Translations under genes and position numbers: made by a program
Shown: positions 56,853 to 64,000 of the stretch, one piece after another
How positions within the stretch are numbered: the stretch's first letter is position 1
Layout of the letters: each line of letters begins with the position of its first letter
From: Gammaproteobacteria bacterium
GTDB taxonomy: Bacteria; Pseudomonadota; Gammaproteobacteria; Thiohalomonadales; Thiohalomonadaceae
DNA length: 64,000 nt
Assembly (NCBI GenBank): GCA_026196575.1
Contig: JAPHSX010000010.1
Coordinates: 27,011 to 91,010 of the forward strand
Direction: 5' to 3'
The notes under the pieces: model-generated
The model's input: the letters and a program-made list of their open reading frames with translations, nothing else
Databases searched by the model: none
What the model was told of the DNA's origin: nothing

Positions 56853-57350
56853 ATGAGTAGCGGGCGGCAAACTGAAATTGAGGCACGGGTGATGGCGCTG
56901 GCTGCCCTGTTGCGTGACCGAGGCATGATGCTCGCCACTGCCGAATCATGTACCGGCGGCTGGGTGGCGAAGGCCTGCACCGATCTGCCCGGCAGCTCCC
57001 ACTGGTTTGAGCGCGGTTTTGTCACCTACACCAATGAGTCGAAGCAGGAGATGCTGGGGGTCTCGCCCGAGACCCTGCTGACCCACGGCGCGGTGAGCGA
57101 GGCGACGGTGGCGCAGATGGCCCGTGGCGCGCTGGCGCAGAGTCGCGCCCAGTGCAGCGTCGCCATCAGCGGTATTGCCGGGCCGGGGGGCGGCAGCGCG
57201 GAGAAGCCCGTCGGTACCGTCTGTTTCGCCTGGGCGGTGGCAGGGGGCGAGGTGACCACCGAGCGCTGTCATTTTGATGGCGGCCGTGAGGCGGTGCGTG
57301 GCCAGGCGGTGGCCCACGCCCTGCAAGGGTTGATTACCCGTCTGCAATGA
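56853..57350 (+). CDS. pncC: Nicotinamide-nucleotide amidase PncC (CinA C-terminal domain)
   Basis: 165 residues from ATG 56853 (TTG 56838 is in frame; neither has a clear ribosome-binding site). TAESCTGG (29-36) and SGIAGPGGGS are diagnostic. It deamidates nicotinamide mononucleotide in pyridine nucleotide salvage. The position upstream of recA is conserved, though here thpR and a WYL gene intervene. Stop overlaps thpR (ATGA). Confidence 0.96.
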   Translation: MSSGRQTEIEARVMALAALLRDRGMMLATAESCTGGWVAKACTDLPGSSHWFERGFVTYTNESKQEMLGVSPETLLTHGAVSEATVAQMARGALAQSRAQCSVAISGIAGPGGGSAEKPVGTVCFAWAVAGGEVTTERCHFDGGREAVRGQAVAHALQGLITRLQ

Positions 57351-57877
57351 GCGGGCCGTCGCGTCTCTTCTTCGCCCTCTGGCCCGACGAGGCGCTGCGT
57401 GGGTCGCTTGTCCCGTTGCTCAAGCTGCAGCGGGGGTGTGGCGGCAGGCCTCACCCCCCGGCCAATCTCCATCTCACCCTTAACTTTATTGGCAGTATCG
57501 AGGCGCAGACCCGCGACTGCCTGGAGCAGGCGGCGGATGCCATTGTGCTACCGCCGTTTGCCTTGACCCTGGACCGTTTCGGTTACTGGCCGCGCCCACG
57601 GGTGGTGTGGCTTGGCTGCAGCGAGACGCCGTCGCCACTCGCGGCACTGGTCGGCGCATTAAATGCGGTGGTGGAGGGGTGTGGTCTGCAGCCGGAGCGC
57701 CGCCCCTACCATCCCCACCTCACCCTGCTGCGCAAGGCCCGGCAGATGCCGATGGTTGAGGCGCCCACCCTCCACTGGCTGGTCGATGCCTTCGTGCTGG
57801 CTGAATCGCTCAGCACCCCCGCAGGGGTGGAGTACCGGGTGTTGCGGCGCTGGTGTTTAAGGAACGGTGACAGGTAG
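57347..57877 (+). CDS. thpR: RNA 2',3'-cyclic phosphodiesterase ThpR
   Basis: 176 residues of the 2H phosphoesterase family with both HxTx motifs: HLTL at 42-45 and HLTL at 123-126. Hydrolyses 2',3'-cyclic phosphate ends and can ligate 2'-5' RNA in reverse. Coupled to pncC by ATGA. Its TAG stop is part of the first unit of the heptanucleotide array that follows. Confidence 0.93.
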   Translation: MSGPSRLFFALWPDEALRGSLVPLLKLQRGCGGRPHPPANLHLTLNFIGSIEAQTRDCLEQAADAIVLPPFALTLDRFGYWPRPRVVWLGCSETPSPLAALVGALNAVVEGCGLQPERRPYHPHLTLLRKARQMPMVEAPTLHWLVDAFVLAESLSTPAGVEYRVLRRWCLRNGDR

Positions 57878-57950
57878 CAGGTAGTAGGTAGCAGATAGCA
57901 GATAGCAGATAGCAGATAGCAGATAGCAGATAGCAGATAGCAGATAGCAG
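57871..57950. repeat. Heptanucleotide tandem repeat (CAGRTAG)11
   Basis: Eleven complete 7-base units: CAGGTAG twice, TAGGTAG once, CAGATAG eight times, then CAG. The array begins in the last codons of thpR and ends 27 bases before the WYL stop. Not a CRISPR: no spacers. Confidence 0.97.
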
Positions 57951-57965
57951 AACTAAAAAGGTTTT

Positions 57966-57990
57966 CCCGTTACCCGTTACCCGTCACCTG
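57966..57990. repeat. Short heptanucleotide repeat CCCGTTA at the WYL gene 3' end
   Basis: CCCGTTA twice, CCCGTCA once, then CCTG. The WYL stop codon (TAA on the minus strand, 57977-57979) lies inside the second unit. Confidence 0.85.
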
Positions 57991-58909
57991 TTTTTCGCGC
58001 GAAGGCCCACTCGGCAAACGGCTCCACCTCCTCGCGGTTGGCGATCACAAGCTGGTAGGCGTGGGGGTTGAGTGAGCTGTCCGGCGTGGTATCGACCGAT
58101 AGCTGCTGCAGCAGATAGCCGAGCAGGGCGCGCCGTACCTCGATGGTGATCACCTCGCCCCCCTCTGTCGTGGCTACCCCATAGTCCAGCAACAGATTGA
58201 GTCGCTTTTTCTGCGGTAGGCGCGGGTGGGGCGTCAGCTCCAGGGTGAGGGTCTCAACCCACTCCTCGTCATGTTCCGCGCTCGACTCCGCGGGCGCCTC
58301 CAGCATCTGCGCCTCATCGAGACGCGACAGCACAAAGTCACGAAAATCGAAGGTCTCCTCATTGTAGGCGCGCAGGTGCCAGCGCAGTCCGTTGTGGCAC
58401 AGGGAGTGGGGTTCGATGAGGCGCGCCGCATCACTGTTACGATCGGAGAGGGAGCGGTAACGGATGCGCAGCTTCTTTCGCTGCGCCACGGCGCGCAGTG
58501 CCTGGGCGGTGAGGAGCCGGTCCGGTAGCCGGGCGGGTATGGGCAGGGTCTCGGCGGGGATGGCGAAGATGGGTTGCTCGCCGTAGGGGCCGCTCATGCT
58601 GCTGAGGTTGTGGGCGATCATCGGCAGCACCGCCCCGGGGGAGAGGTCGGCGACGCACTCCTGGAACTCCGGGCCGGGGATATAGCCGAACAATGCCTGC
58701 TTGTAGATGAGGTTGTTGGGGGCAAGGCGACCGTAGAGGCTGATGTCTTTGGTGGCGGCCGGGTCGGAGATGCCGAAGGCGCGGGCGACATCGTTTCTTG
58801 TCACTAGGCCGCAATAAAACGCCATTATTTCAATATATTGGAGTCGCTGCCGCGTCCCCCACTTCATCTTGGCCAGTGTCTTTTGTACTGCGTTATCGGT
58901 TATGGCCAT
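57977..58909 (-). CDS. WYL-domain transcriptional regulator (CapW/BrxR-like architecture)
   Basis: 310 residues from ATG 58909; the frame is open to 60004 but that part is antisense to recA. N-terminal winged helix-turn-helix (about 15-75, RLQYIEIMAFYCGLVTRND), WYL domain (about 130-205, LRIRYRSLSDR..LIEPHSL..GLRWHLRAYNEE) and a C-terminal WCX-like domain (about 225-300). The order is that of CapW/BrxR regulators of phage-defence loci, but no defence gene is nearby. Divergent from recA with 174 bases between. A palindrome sits between its own -35 and -10, suggesting autoregulation. Confidence 0.88.
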   Translation of the reverse strand: MAITDNAVQKTLAKMKWGTRQRLQYIEIMAFYCGLVTRNDVARAFGISDPAATKDISLYGRLAPNNLIYKQALFGYIPGPEFQECVADLSPGAVLPMIAHNLSSMSGPYGEQPIFAIPAETLPIPARLPDRLLTAQALRAVAQRKKLRIRYRSLSDRNSDAARLIEPHSLCHNGLRWHLRAYNEETFDFRDFVLSRLDEAQMLEAPAESSAEHDEEWVETLTLELTPHPRLPQKKRLNLLLDYGVATTEGGEVITIEVRRALLGYLLQQLSVDTTPDSSLNPHAYQLVIANREEVEPFAEWAFARKTGDG

Positions 58910-58950
58910 GGACTCTACCCCATTTTGCTCTGTTGTGATTATGGGTGCGC

Positions 58951-58979
58951 AGGATACATATAAATGTTTGCGAAGTAAA
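58951..58979 (-). promoter_or_regulatory. Promoter of the WYL gene with internal palindrome
   Basis: Minus strand TTTACT (58979-58974), 17-base spacer, TATCCT (58956-58951). ACAT-ATAA-ATGT (58956-58967) occupies the spacer and could be the WYL operator. Confidence 0.5.
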
Positions 58980-59002
58980 TAATGTAAAGGTGATAAAAAA
59001 TA

Positions 59003-59031
59003 TTGACACGGCATTAAGTATCGACTAGATT
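59003..59031 (+). promoter_or_regulatory. Sigma-70 promoter of recA
   Basis: Perfect TTGACA (59003-59008), 17-base spacer, TAGATT (59026-59031), 53 bases before the start codon. No CTGT-N8-ACAG SOS box was found in 58910-59083. Confidence 0.85.
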
Positions 59032-59083
59032 TCTCCTCAGACAAGGCGGGGCAAACCCATTCACTATTACGGAGTACCAAATC

Positions 59084-60127
<1,044 letters not shown>

Positions 60128-60141
60128 TCACCGTCTGTCAT

Positions 60142-60205
60142 GTGCCGCCTGCCCCGTTGGTGCTGGGCGGACGGCACGCCCGTCGCAGGGCAGAAAATTT
60201 TCTGC
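60142..60205 (+). other. Inverted repeats between recA and recX
   Basis: GTGCCG (60142-60147) pairs with CGGCAC (60172-60177) around an inner GC-rich stem, followed by a perfect 16-base palindrome GCAGAAAATTTTCTGC (60190-60205). In other bacteria a hairpin here attenuates recX. No long T-run follows, so termination is uncertain. Confidence 0.45.
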
Positions 60206-60279
60206 ACCAAGGCCCTCTTGCGCCTTCTTTTTCCCGTTGATTGAATTACACTAGCCAGTTTCGTGGCAGGAGTGCCGCT

Positions 60280-60756
60280 GTGCCGATCTCTGATGAGGAT
60301 TGCGTGACCGAGTCCGATGCCTATGCCAGCGCAATCGGTCTGCTTGCCCGTCGGGAACATTCGGCGCGCGAGTTGCTGCAGAAACTGGCGGCCAGGGGGG
60401 CGGACGTGGAGACCGCCGCAGCGGTGCTCGCCCGCCTCATCCATGAGCGGCTGCAGAGTGATGCGCGCTTCACCGAGGCCTATCTGCGCCAGCGTAGCGA
60501 AAAGGGCTATGGTCCGCAGCGTATCCAGGCCGAGCTGCGCGAGCGTGGCGTCGAGGAGGCGCTGATTGGCGCACAGTTGCGCCAGGCGGTGGAGGAGGGC
60601 GAGATCGACTGGTTTGAACGGGCCGCCGCCGCCTACGCCAAAAAATATGGCGGACGGCCGATAGAGGATATGAAAGAGCGGGCTAAGCGGATGCGCTTTT
60701 TGCAGTATCGCGGCTTTAGCCATGAGCAGGTCGCCGCAGCGCTTAAGAGCGAATGA
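60280..60756 (+). CDS. recX: Regulatory protein RecX
   Basis: 158 residues from GTG 60280, chosen for GGAG seven bases upstream; TTG 60241 and GTG 60304 are alternatives. Three RecX tandem helical repeats are visible (AIGLLARREHSARELLQKL.., FTEAYLRQRSEKGYGPQRIQAEL.., RMRFLQYRGFSHEQVAAAL). RecX inhibits RecA filaments. Downstream of recA, 32 bases before alaS. Confidence 0.94.
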   Translation: MPISDEDCVTESDAYASAIGLLARREHSARELLQKLAARGADVETAAAVLARLIHERLQSDARFTEAYLRQRSEKGYGPQRIQAELRERGVEEALIGAQLRQAVEEGEIDWFERAAAAYAKKYGGRPIEDMKERAKRMRFLQYRGFSHEQVAAALKSE

Positions 60757-60787
60757 ACGATTGGTTTTAACTGAACTGGATAATTGA

Positions 60788-63421
60788 ATGAAAAGCAGTG
60801 CAGAGATCCGCCAGACCTTTTTGGACTATTTCGCTGGCAAGGGACACCAGGTGGTCGCCTCCAGCTCGCTCATCCCCGGCAACGACCCAACCCTGCTCTT
60901 CACCAATGCCGGCATGGTGCAGTTCAAGGATGTCTTTCTGGGTGACGACAAGCGCCCCTACAGCCGCGCCACCAGCGTGCAGCGCTGCGTGCGTGCCGGC
61001 GGCAAGCACAACGACCTGGAGAATGTCGGCTATACCGCCCGTCACCACACCTTCTTTGAGATGTTGGGCAACTTCAGCTTCGGCGACTACTTCAAGCGCG
61101 AGGCGATCCAGTACGCCTGGGAGTTCCTCACCGTTACCTGCGCCCTGCCGCGCGAAAAGTTGTGGGTCACCGTTTACGAGGATGACATCGAGGCGGCCGA
61201 TATCTGGCTGGAGGAGATGGGCGTTGACCCCAACCGCTTTAGCCGCATCGGTGACAAGCCTGGCGGCAAGAAATACGAGAGCGACAACTTCTGGTCGATG
61301 GGTGATACCGGCCCCTGTGGTCCCTGTACCGAGATCTTCTACGACCACGGAGCCGAGATCTGGGGTGGCCCGCCCGGCTCCCCCGAGGAGGATGGCGACC
61401 GCTATATCGAGATCTGGAACCTGGTCTTCATGCAGTACAACCGTGACGCCTCCGGCACTATGGCGCCGCTGCCCAAGCCCTCGGTCGATACTGGCATGGG
61501 GCTGGAGCGCCTGGCGGCGATCCTGCAGGGGGTGCATGCCAATTACGAGATTGACCTGTTTCAGGCGCTGATCAAGGCGGCGTCCGCGCTGGCGGGCACC
61601 GATGATCTGCAAAACGCCTCGCTCAAGGTGCTCTCCGACCATATCCGATCCTGCGCCTTCCTGGTGGTCGACGGGGTGATCCCCTCCAACGAAGGGCGTG
61701 GTTATGTGCTGCGCCGCATCATCCGTCGCGCCATCCGCCACGGCCACAAGCTGGGGATTCAGGGCAGCTTCTTCCACAAACTGGTCGGCCCGCTAGTCGG
61801 CCAAATGGGCACGGCCTATCCGGAGCTGGCCAGGGCGCAGGCTCAGGTGGAGAAGGTACTGGCGCAGGAGGAGGAGCGTTTCGCCGAGACCCTGGAGCAG
61901 GGGATGACCCTGCTGGAGGCGGCCATCGGCCAGCTCTCCGGCACCACCATTCCCGGTGAGACCGTCTTCAAACTCTATGACACCTATGGCTTTCCCGTGG
62001 ACCTTACTGCCGATGTGGCGCGCGAGCGTGGCCTGAGCGTTGATCACGCAGGCTTCGAGGCGGCGATGGCCGAACAGCGCGCCCGCGCCCGCGCCGCCGG
62101 TCACTTTGAGATGGAGAAGGCGGTGCATGCCAGCATGGCCAACCTGGCGACGGCGTTTATCGGCTATGACCGTCTTGCGGAGCGGAGCAAGGTGCTCGCC
62201 CTCTACCGTGATGGTGAGCCGGTAGTGGAGCTGCTTGGCGGTGAGCAGGGGATCGTGGTGCTGGATCACACCCCCTTCTATGGCGAATCGGGTGGTCAGG
62301 TAGGTGACACCGGTCTGCTACGTGGTGCGGACAGTGTCTTCGAGGTGCAGGACACGCAGAAACAGGGCAAGGCCTTTCTGCATAGGGGGCTGCTGCGCGA
62401 GGGGCCGGCACTCAAGGTGGGTGAGCGCGTTGAGGGTACGGTGGATGCCGGCCTGCGCGCCGATATTGCCGCCCACCACTCGGCCACCCACCTGTTGCAC
62501 GCCGCCCTGCGCCAGGTATTGGGTGAGCATGTACAGCAGAAGGGTTCGCTCTGCTCGGCCGAACGGTTGCGCTTCGACTTCTCCCACTTTGCAGCGATGA
62601 GCGCTGCGGAACTCTCTGCGGTGGAGCAGCTGGTCAACCGTCAGATTCGCGCCAACCTGGTGGTCGATACGGCGCTGATGAAGCCCGAGGAGGCGAAGAG
62701 CGCCGGGGCGATGGCGCTCTTCGGCGAGAAATATGGTGATATTGTACGCGTACTCTCCATGGGGGAATTTTCGCTGGAGCTGTGCGGGGGAACCCATGTG
62801 GCGCGGACTGGCGATATCGGTCTGTTCAAGATCGTCTCCGAGGCCGGGGTGGCCGCCGGGGTGCGCCGCATCGAGGCGGTGGCCGGCGTCCGTGCCATGG
62901 AGTGGCTGGTGCAGGGTGAGCAGCAGCTTGCCGCCATCGGCTCGCTGGTCAAGGCGGGGCGTGATGACACCCTGGACAAGGTGCAGGCACTTGCCGAGCG
63001 CAATCGCAAGCTGGAAAAGGAGCTGGAGGCGCTGAAGTCAAAGCTGGCCTCTTCACAGGGGGCCGACCTGGCTTCACAGGCGGTGGAGATCGGTGGCATC
63101 AAGGTACTGGCAGCGAAGCTTGAGGGGGTCGACCCCAAGTCGTTGCGCGATACGGTCGATCAGCTGAAGCACAAGCTGGGCACCGCCGCGGTGCTGCTGG
63201 CCACGGTCAGCGACGGCAAGGTCGCCCTTACCGCCGGGGTCACCCAGGATGCCACTGTGCGTCTCAAGGCTGGCGATCTAGTAAAGTGGGTGGCCGAGCA
63301 GGTGGGTGGCAAGGGCGGTGGGCGTCCCGACATGGCCCAGGGCGGCGGCACGGAGCCGGAAAAGCTCGACCTCGCGATCGGCTCGGTCGCCGACTGGGTA
63401 CGGGGACAGTTAGGGGAATGA
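60788..63421 (+). CDS. alaS: Alanine-tRNA ligase
   Basis: 877 residues: class II aminoacylation domain ([19 protein letters not shown] start), tRNA-recognition region, editing domain with zinc ligands H564-x3-H568 and C666-x3-H670, and the C-Ala domain with a coiled coil (about 720-760). Charges tRNA-Ala and clears mischarged Ser/Gly. The gene order recA-recX-alaS is standard. Confidence 0.99.
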   Translation: MKSSAEIRQTFLDYFAGKGHQVVASSSLIPGNDPTLLFTNAGMVQFKDVFLGDDKRPYSRATSVQRCVRAGGKHNDLENVGYTARHHTFFEMLGNFSFGDYFKREAIQYAWEFLTVTCALPREKLWVTVYEDDIEAADIWLEEMGVDPNRFSRIGDKPGGKKYESDNFWSMGDTGPCGPCTEIFYDHGAEIWGGPPGSPEEDGDRYIEIWNLVFMQYNRDASGTMAPLPKPSVDTGMGLERLAAILQGVHANYEIDLFQALIKAASALAGTDDLQNASLKVLSDHIRSCAFLVVDGVIPSNEGRGYVLRRIIRRAIRHGHKLGIQGSFFHKLVGPLVGQMGTAYPELARAQAQVEKVLAQEEERFAETLEQGMTLLEAAIGQLSGTTIPGETVFKLYDTYGFPVDLTADVARERGLSVDHAGFEAAMAEQRARARAAGHFEMEKAVHASMANLATAFIGYDRLAERSKVLALYRDGEPVVELLGGEQGIVVLDHTPFYGESGGQVGDTGLLRGADSVFEVQDTQKQGKAFLHRGLLREGPALKVGERVEGTVDAGLRADIAAHHSATHLLHAALRQVLGEHVQQKGSLCSAERLRFDFSHFAAMSAAELSAVEQLVNRQIRANLVVDTALMKPEEAKSAGAMALFGEKYGDIVRVLSMGEFSLELCGGTHVARTGDIGLFKIVSEAGVAAGVRRIEAVAGVRAMEWLVQGEQQLAAIGSLVKAGRDDTLDKVQALAERNRKLEKELEALKSKLASSQGADLASQAVEIGGIKVLAAKLEGVDPKSLRDTVDQLKHKLGTAAVLLATVSDGKVALTAGVTQDATVRLKAGDLVKWVAEQVGGKGGGRPDMAQGGGTEPEKLDLAIGSVADWVRGQLGE

Positions 63422-63513
63422 TCCATGTCAAATCCACACAGATTCTCCGCTACATCTCTTTAATTCCGGTGCGTTTTAGTGTCTAATCACCGCCCTTTGG
63501 ATCGTGAGCAGTT

Positions 63514-64000
63514 ATGGCACTGATAGTTCACAAATACGGCGGCACCTCGGTCGGAAGCGTAGAGCGTATCGAGAATGTCGCACGCAAGGTCAAATCGTTC
63601 CGCGATCGTGGGGATGATGTGGTCGTGGTCGTCTCCGCCATGAGCGGTGAGACCAACCGCCTGCTGGCGCTGGCTACCGAGATCCAGCCGCAGCTGGATC
63701 CGCGCGAAACCGATGTGCTGCTCTCCACCGGCGAGCAGGTCACCATCGCCCTGTTGTCGATGGCACTGAAGAAAATTGGCTGTGATGCCCGCTCCTATAC
63801 CGGCACGCAGGTGCATATCCTCACCGACAGTGCCCACAACAAGGCGCGCATCCTCGATATCGACGAGAGCAAGATGCGTGCTGACCTTAATGCCGGGCGT
63901 GTGGTGGTGGTGGCTGGCTTTCAGGGGGCCGATGAACACGGCAACATCACCACCCTGGGCCGTGGCGGTTCCGACACCACCGCCGTGGCACTGGCCGCCG
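63514..64000 (+). CDS. lysC: Aspartate kinase, 3' end cut by window edge
   Basis: 162 codons from ATG 63514 are open to the window end. The N-terminal amino-acid kinase domain shows KYGGTSVGS (7-15), [23 protein letters not shown] and [19 protein letters not shown]. Phosphorylates aspartate, the first step to lysine, threonine and methionine. The ACT regulatory domains lie outside the window. alaS-lysC(-csrA) is a frequent gammaproteobacterial order, so csrA may follow directly. Confidence 0.96.
   Translation, partial: MALIVHKYGGTSVGSVERIENVARKVKSFRDRGDDVVVVVSAMSGETNRLLALATEIQPQLDPRETDVLLSTGEQVTIALLSMALKKIGCDARSYTGTQVHILTDSAHNKARILDIDESKMRADLNAGRVVVVAGFQGADEHGNITTLGRGGSDTTAVALAA

Noticed and set aside
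57871..57950. CRISPR-like repetition
   Set aside because: Units of 7 bases with no spacers; a simple tandem repeat.
58920..58940. CTGT near 58930 as half of an SOS box
   Set aside because: The partner ACAG is missing at the required distance.

Overview
The window is a GC-rich stretch (roughly 60% G+C by eye) of a gammaproteobacterial chromosome, almost entirely housekeeping. The evidence for Gammaproteobacteria is gene order. One run is queG/nnr-tsaE-amiB-mutL-miaA-hfq-hflX-hflK-hflC-hisZ-purA-rnr-rlmB-rpsF-priB-rpsR-rplI-dnaB-alr-radA. Others are ypjD-corC beside ffh-rpsP-rimM-trmD-rplS, and mutS-pncC-recA-recX-alaS-lysC. The genus cannot be told from the sequence. No insertion sequence, prophage, CRISPR array or rRNA was seen. 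One tRNA gene (Leu, CAG) is present.

Layout. 1-5.1 kb: the 5' three quarters of a lon-type protease gene (leftward, cut by the window edge), a small Ala/Lys-rich histone-H1-like gene, and a leftward mobA-mobB-moeA molybdenum cofactor operon. 5.2-19.7 kb: a small rod-protein-like gene, queG (leftward), then a long rightward series from nnr to purA covering metabolite repair, tRNA modification, cell-wall amidase, mismatch repair, Hfq, the HflKC membrane complex, histidine and purine synthesis. 19.8-21.9 kb: a leftward cytochrome c/FTR1 iron permease under a well-formed promoter with a Fur-type site, and tRNA-Leu with its own promoter and terminator. 22-31.7 kb: RNase R, RlmB, the S6-PriB-S18-L9 operon with a promoter and structured leader, DnaB, alanine racemase, RadA. 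31.7-35 kb: a leftward ypjD-corC-FHA-PilZ block. 35.3-43.4 kb: a metallo-beta-lactamase-fold hydrolase, ffh and the S16-RimM-TrmD-L19 operon, an exported repeat protein, Ogt, XerD, YajQ. 43.5-50.4 kb: leftward addA and addB separated by 577 bases. 50.5-56 kb: leftward mutS, pyk, sixA and a CHAD gene. 56-64 kb: a PilZ gene, a small hypothetical gene, pncC, thpR, a WYL-domain regulator, recA, recX, alaS and the start of lysC.

The most interesting object is not protein-coding. Between addA and addB, on the plus strand, about 310 bases contain 20 GGA trinucleotides and end in a strong intrinsic terminator at 47415-47440. A GacA-box-like inverted repeat lies about 180 bases upstream of the probable transcript start. 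This is the signature of a CsrB/RsmZ-family RNA that sequesters the translational regulator CsrA/RsmA. Other points worth attention are the WYL regulator divergent from recA, with a palindrome inside its own promoter and no E. coli-type SOS box at recA; the heptanucleotide repeats at the convergent 3' ends of thpR and the WYL gene; the Fur-site promoter of the iron permease; and the terminator lying directly on the start of the repeat-protein gene after rplS.

Many genes overlap by a few bases (mobA/mobB/moeA, hflK/hflC, rnr/rlmB, dnaB/alr, pyk/sixA/CHAD, pncC/thpR), which indicates translational coupling. Alternative starts (GTG, TTG) were chosen where family alignment from memory or a ribosome-binding site supports them; each such choice is stated in the entry.
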